Shown here piece by piece: positions 8,558-11,089 of a stretch of 11,089 nt of DNA. Location: the NCBI GenBank assembly GCA_025453315.1, contig JALOQQ010000022.1:1-11089 (forward strand), read 5' to 3'. The position numbers and the translations under genes were made by a program. The notes below the pieces were generated by a model. It was not told the DNA's origin and ran no database searches. It saw only the letters and a program-made list of their open reading frames with translations. Numbering within the stretch: position 1 is the stretch's first letter; the number at the start of each line of letters is the position of its first letter. The DNA is from Planctomycetota bacterium (GTDB lineage: Bacteria > Patescibacteriota > Patescibacteriia > Patescibacteriales > UBA12465).

Positions 8558-8586
8558 TTGACTACCAAAAGACGAGATGGTAGCAT
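8558..8586 (+). promoter_or_regulatory. Extended -10 promoter of the M23 peptidase gene, with overlapping inverted repeats
   Basis: TTGACT 8558-8563, 17-nt spacer, and TAGCAT 8581-8586 preceded by TGG (extended -10 TGn). The start would be near 8593, about 70 nt before the gene. CTACCA 8562-8567 and TGGTAG 8578-8583 are inverted within the promoter, and TTGACTAC 8558-8565 is inverted again as GTAGTCAA 8612-8619. These could be a repressor site or RNA structure. Confidence 0.5.
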
Positions 8587-8664
8587 TTTATTGTAAGAAC
8601 TAATTCTATTAGTAGTCAATTTAAACGGGTTTCAGTTGAAATACTGATAATCTTAACAAAAATT

Positions 8665-9966
8665 TTGTTATTTTCTAAAAGGGTGTTTAAATCCTTTTTT
8701 CTTTTCGTTGTTTTTAAACCTCTTGGTTTTATTTTTAAGTATTTTTTCTCTCGCCCCCTGATTCGTTTTTATTATTTTATTTTAAAATTAAAAAAAGGAA
8801 AAACCGATGAAAGTGGAGAAAGCTTATTTAACGAGCATCATTTTTATCTTATTTTAACTATTATTGGTTTGGCGGTAGCTGGCTTTAGTTTGTTTCAAAA
8901 AGCCGGTCCTTTATCAGCTCAGGAAGCTATGCAAAAAACTGCTATTGCTCATTTAGTGACTGGAGAATTCGGTAGCTTGGATGGTGGTGATGGTAATGGA
9001 GAAGAAATTGTTGTTGAAAGTGGATTAATAAATAAAATATTGCCGACCCGTTATACAAAAAATAACTCTCTCAAAGCCAAAACTAAAATCACGACAAAAT
9101 TAAAAGAAGAGGAATTACAAGAAGAGATAATAACTCAAAATCAGAATAAAGAAAGTTTAATTCAACCGAATGTCGCGACTATTATTGGAAAGGGCACGGC
9201 TGTTAAAAAAAGAAAAGAAATTATTGAATATATTATTTCCGAAGGTGACACTATTAGCACCATTGCCGATCAATTTGGTATTAGTGTTAATACGGTTTTG
9301 TGGGCTAATGATTTGTCAGTTTTTAGTTTGATTAGGCCGGGTGATAAATTAACAATTTTACCAGTTTCTGGTATATTATATAAAGTTGCTAAAGGAGACA
9401 CTTTAAATAAGATTTCTAATAAGTACGGAATAGAAGTGGAGAAGATTCAGGAAATTAATAAATTGGAAGATGAATTAATAATTGGCAAAACTTTAATTAT
9501 TCCTGGTGGCAAACAAAGTTCTATTGCGACAACTACCAAACGTAATAATTATTCAGCTTTATCAGTTATAAAGGATATTCTAAAACCATCTAGTGCTAAA
9601 CCGGTAAGTAATCAAATGAATTGGCCCACAGTTGGTCATCGTATTACACAGTATTATTCTTGGCGTCATAAAGGTCTTGATATTGCTAATAAGGTTGGCA
9701 CCCCTTTATACGCAGCTGATTCTGGAACGGTTATACGTTCTGGTTGGAATAATGGTTATGGTTATAATGTAGTTATTGATCATGGTGGTGGTAAGAAAAC
9801 TCTTTATGGTCACGCCTCTAAATTATTTGTTAAAGCAGGTGATAAAGTTAGTAAAGGAGAGACTATTGCTTTAATGGGTTCGACGGGTTGGTCTACTGGT
9901 CCCCATATTCACTTTGAGGTTATAATTAATAATGTAAAATATAATCCTTTAAATTATATTAAATAA
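8665..9966 (+). CDS. Membrane-anchored LysM-LysM-M23 peptidoglycan endopeptidase
   Basis: A 433-residue cell-envelope protein. A Phe-rich hydrophobic N-terminus (8-40, broken by Lys/Arg) is followed by a clear membrane helix at 60-78. A low-complexity linker leads to two LysM peptidoglycan-binding domains (about 188-233, EYIISEGDTISTIADQFG; and 238-281, YKVAKGDTLNKISNKYG). The C-terminal M23 domain (about 320-431) has every expected residue: H335 and D339 in HKGLD, H383 in YGHAS, and H414 and H416 in GPHIHFEV. It should therefore be an active zinc endopeptidase that cuts peptide cross-links, used in growth or division, or in attack on other cells. There is no in-frame ATG before residue 89, so the start is TTG 8665 or GTG 8683 (residue 7). 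The next gene begins 14 nt after the stop and is probably cotranscribed. Confidence 0.92.
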   Translation: MLFSKRVFKSFFLFVVFKPLGFIFKYFFSRPLIRFYYFILKLKKGKTDESGESLFNEHHFYLILTIIGLAVAGFSLFQKAGPLSAQEAMQKTAIAHLVTGEFGSLDGGDGNGEEIVVESGLINKILPTRYTKNNSLKAKTKITTKLKEEELQEEIITQNQNKESLIQPNVATIIGKGTAVKKRKEIIEYIISEGDTISTIADQFGISVNTVLWANDLSVFSLIRPGDKLTILPVSGILYKVAKGDTLNKISNKYGIEVEKIQEINKLEDELIIGKTLIIPGGKQSSIATTTKRNNYSALSVIKDILKPSSAKPVSNQMNWPTVGHRITQYYSWRHKGLDIANKVGTPLYAADSGTVIRSGWNNGYGYNVVIDHGGGKKTLYGHASKLFVKAGDKVSKGETIALMGSTGWSTGPHIHFEVIINNVKYNPLNYIK

Positions 9967-9980
9967 TTTTAAGATCAGAT

Positions 9981-10232
9981 ATGATGAATTTTATTTTGGG
10001 TCTTTTGGCTATTTTAGCCGGCATCGGTATTGTTTTAAAAACTGAAGCGATTTTAAGAGAATTTGGTCGTATTAAATTTTTTGAAGATCATCTGGGGGTA
10101 GAGGGTGGTTCACGTTTAGGTTACCAGTTATGCGGAGTGCTTTGTATTCTTTTAGGAATATTAACTATGACTGGACTTATCGGTGGAGTTATTGGCTTTG
10201 TACTTTCACCGTTGACTAAATATAGTAAATAA
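9981..10232 (+). CDS. Small hydrophobic membrane protein, unknown function
   Basis: An 83-residue protein with a hydrophobic N-terminal helix (about 2-19, NFILGLLAILAGIGIVL), an amphipathic or soluble middle (TEAILREFGRIKFFEDHLGVEGGSR, 21-45) and a second long hydrophobic stretch (49-76, Gly/Leu/Ile-rich). The pattern suggests two to three membrane segments with a conserved-looking charged loop. I do not recognise a named family. It starts 14 nt after the M23 gene, so a shared transcript and perhaps an envelope role are likely. Either of two adjacent ATGs (9981, 9984) may be used. An intrinsic terminator begins 9 nt after its stop. Confidence 0.8.
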   Translation: MMNFILGLLAILAGIGIVLKTEAILREFGRIKFFEDHLGVEGGSRLGYQLCGVLCILLGILTMTGLIGGVIGFVLSPLTKYSK

Positions 10233-10240
10233 TATATTCT
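10212..10240 (+). promoter_or_regulatory. Possible tRNA-Ala promoter overlapping the end of the 83-residue gene
   Basis: TTGACT at 10212-10217, 17-nt spacer, TATTCT at 10235-10240. The start near 10247 would fall inside the 5' arm of the terminator at 10241-10278 and weaken that stem in the tRNA transcript. The -10 is poor. Read-through from upstream is the alternative source for the tRNA. Confidence 0.25.
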
Positions 10241-10278
10241 AAAAATGTGTTTTCACTAGAAGTGCAAACATATTTTTT
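10241..10278 (+). terminator. Intrinsic terminator after the 83-residue gene
   Basis: A 13-bp stem, 10245-10257 with 10261-10273, containing one T-C mismatch and one G-U pair, closed by an AGA loop and followed by TTTTTT to 10278. It ends 12 nt before the tRNA. Confidence 0.75.
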
Positions 10279-10290
10279 AAATAAAAATTT

Positions 10291-10367
10291 GGGCCTTTAG
10301 CTCAGTTGGCTAGAGCACCTGCTTTGCAAGCAGGGGGTCAAGGGTTCAAGTCCCTTAAGGTCCACCA
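10291..10367 (+). tRNA. tRNA-Ala (anticodon UGC)
   Basis: A full cloverleaf with a 7-bp acceptor stem GGGCCTT/AAGGTCC containing the G3-U70 pair that defines alanine identity. The D stem is GCTC/GAGC, the anticodon stem CCTGC/GCAGG with loop TTTGCAA (anticodon TGC at 10325-10327), a 5-nt variable loop, T stem AAGGG/CCCTT with TTCAAGT loop, and discriminator A at 10364. The CCA end is encoded (10365-10367). This tRNA reads GCN alanine codons, which are common in the genes here. Confidence 0.98.
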
Positions 10368-10370
10368 ACA

Positions 10371-10406
10371 AAAACAGTCCAAATTTATTTGGGCTGTTTT
10401 TTGTTT
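10371..10406 (+). terminator. Intrinsic terminator of the tRNA transcript
   Basis: ACAGTCCAAA (10374-10383) pairs with TTTGGGCTGT (10388-10397) with one G-U pair and a TTTA loop, extended by outer A-T pairs and followed by T6-G-T4. It begins within 4 nt of the CCA end. Confidence 0.9.
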
Positions 10407-10433
10407 TGATTAAATATAAAAATGAAATAAAAA

Positions 10434-10462
10434 ATGACAAACTTCTAATGGTATATTATAAT
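10434..10462 (+). promoter_or_regulatory. Strong promoter of the pilin-like gene
   Basis: ATGACA at 10434-10439 (five of six consensus), 17-nt spacer, perfect TATAAT at 10457-10462. The start near 10469 leaves an approximately 19-nt leader before the ATG at 10488. No Shine-Dalgarno is present in it. Confidence 0.7.
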
Positions 10463-10487
10463 AATATTAATTAATAGAAATATTCTT

Positions 10488-11089
10488 ATGAATTTTGGAA
10501 TAAAAATAAATAAAGCAAAAAAGCCTTTTGCTTTTACATTGGTTGAATTATTGGTAGTCATAGCTGTTATCGCCATAGTTGCTACCTTATCGATTTTAGC
10601 TTTTCAGTCAGCTAGAGAAAAATCTAGAGATGCAAAAAGAATCGCCGATATTCAACAATTAAGAATGGCTTTAGAACTTTATTATAATGATGCTAGCGGT
10701 TATCCACCAGTTTCAGCTTTTATTGCTGGCGAGGCTATTTCTTATGTAAAAAATGGTAATGTAAAAACTTATATTAATAAGATTCCTTCTGCTCCAGTTC
10801 CAGCGGATGGTGATTGTACTTCCCAAAACAATTCCTATTCCTATTCTTCAGAAAACCCCTCGACTTATACTATAAATTATTGTTTAGGTAATCAATCTCA
10901 AGAAGTCCCTAAAGGATTAAACTTAGCTACGGCTACACAATTTTATAGTTTATCCTGTACCGACACCACTTGGACCCCAGATCCAGCTACCTATTGTGGT
11001 GATGCTACCCAAACCAGTAATTGTAATGCTACGAGAACTACCGCTGGTACTCTAAGTTGTTCTAGTCCTACCCCTGTTTGTAATAATAA
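10488..11089 (+). CDS. Type IV pilin-like protein, N-terminal methylation motif (3' end off window)
   Basis: An open frame of 200 codons with no stop before the window end, so partial. A short basic leader (MNFGIKINKAKKPFA) precedes FTLVELLVVIAVIAIVATLSILAF, the class III prepilin signature with E20 at mature position +5. The residue before the cleavage site is Ala15, where Gly is usual. A helix with SAREKSRDAKRIADIQQLRMALELYYNDASGYPP (41-74) is typical of pilin-like and pseudopilin proteins from CPR bacteria. The C-terminal part from about 110 is Ser/Thr/Asn-rich with Cys at 110, 132, 157, 170, 179, 191 and 198. The CTDTTWTPDPATYC stretch suggests a disulfide-stabilised extracellular domain. 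Likely roles are surface adhesion or DNA uptake; which of these is not decidable here. Confidence 0.88.
   Translation, partial: MNFGIKINKAKKPFAFTLVELLVVIAVIAIVATLSILAFQSAREKSRDAKRIADIQQLRMALELYYNDASGYPPVSAFIAGEAISYVKNGNVKTYINKIPSAPVPADGDCTSQNNSYSYSSENPSTYTINYCLGNQSQEVPKGLNLATATQFYSLSCTDTTWTPDPATYCGDATQTSNCNATRTTAGTLSCSSPTPVCNN

Overview
The window is AT-rich DNA with compact genes on mostly one strand. The most likely source is a Candidate Phyla Radiation (Patescibacteria) bacterium. The support is indirect: small streamlined subunits, a carbonic-anhydrase-like orphan protein with an FH-AR-YYDG block of a kind I associate with CPR genomes, a LysM/M23 cell-wall hydrolase, a Cys-rich type IV pilin-like protein, and mostly Shine-Dalgarno-poor starts. 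All complete genes end in TAA or TAG and none needs UGA read as an amino acid, so the standard bacterial code fits. The lineage call is inference; there is no rRNA here.

Layout. Positions 2-787 hold a putative metal-binding protein with a carbonic-anhydrase-like motif set, closed by an intrinsic terminator. A promoter near 889-916 then starts the F-type ATP synthase locus: atpZ, atpB (a), atpE (c), atpF (b), atpH (delta), atpA (alpha), atpG (gamma), atpD (beta), atpC (epsilon). Every F1 and Fo subunit is present and catalytic residues are intact. The c subunit keeps the essential Glu but lacks the Na+ ligands, which suggests proton coupling.

The most notable feature is between atpG and atpD. 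An independent minus-strand unit sits there, made of a perfect TTGACA-N17-TATAAT promoter, a 66-residue two-helix membrane protein and a strand-biased terminator. It splits the ATP synthase operon, so atpD-atpC probably depend on read-through or on their own promoter. Other possible regulatory features of the locus are a strong hairpin just after atpE, alternative hairpins before atpF, and a mini-ORF with the only perfect GGAGG seen upstream of a start, in the atpZ leader.

Downstream, a separate promoter serves a membrane-anchored LysM-LysM-M23 peptidase followed by an 83-residue membrane protein and a terminator. Next come tRNA-Ala(UGC) with its own terminator, and a strongly promoted type IV pilin-like gene that runs off the window end.
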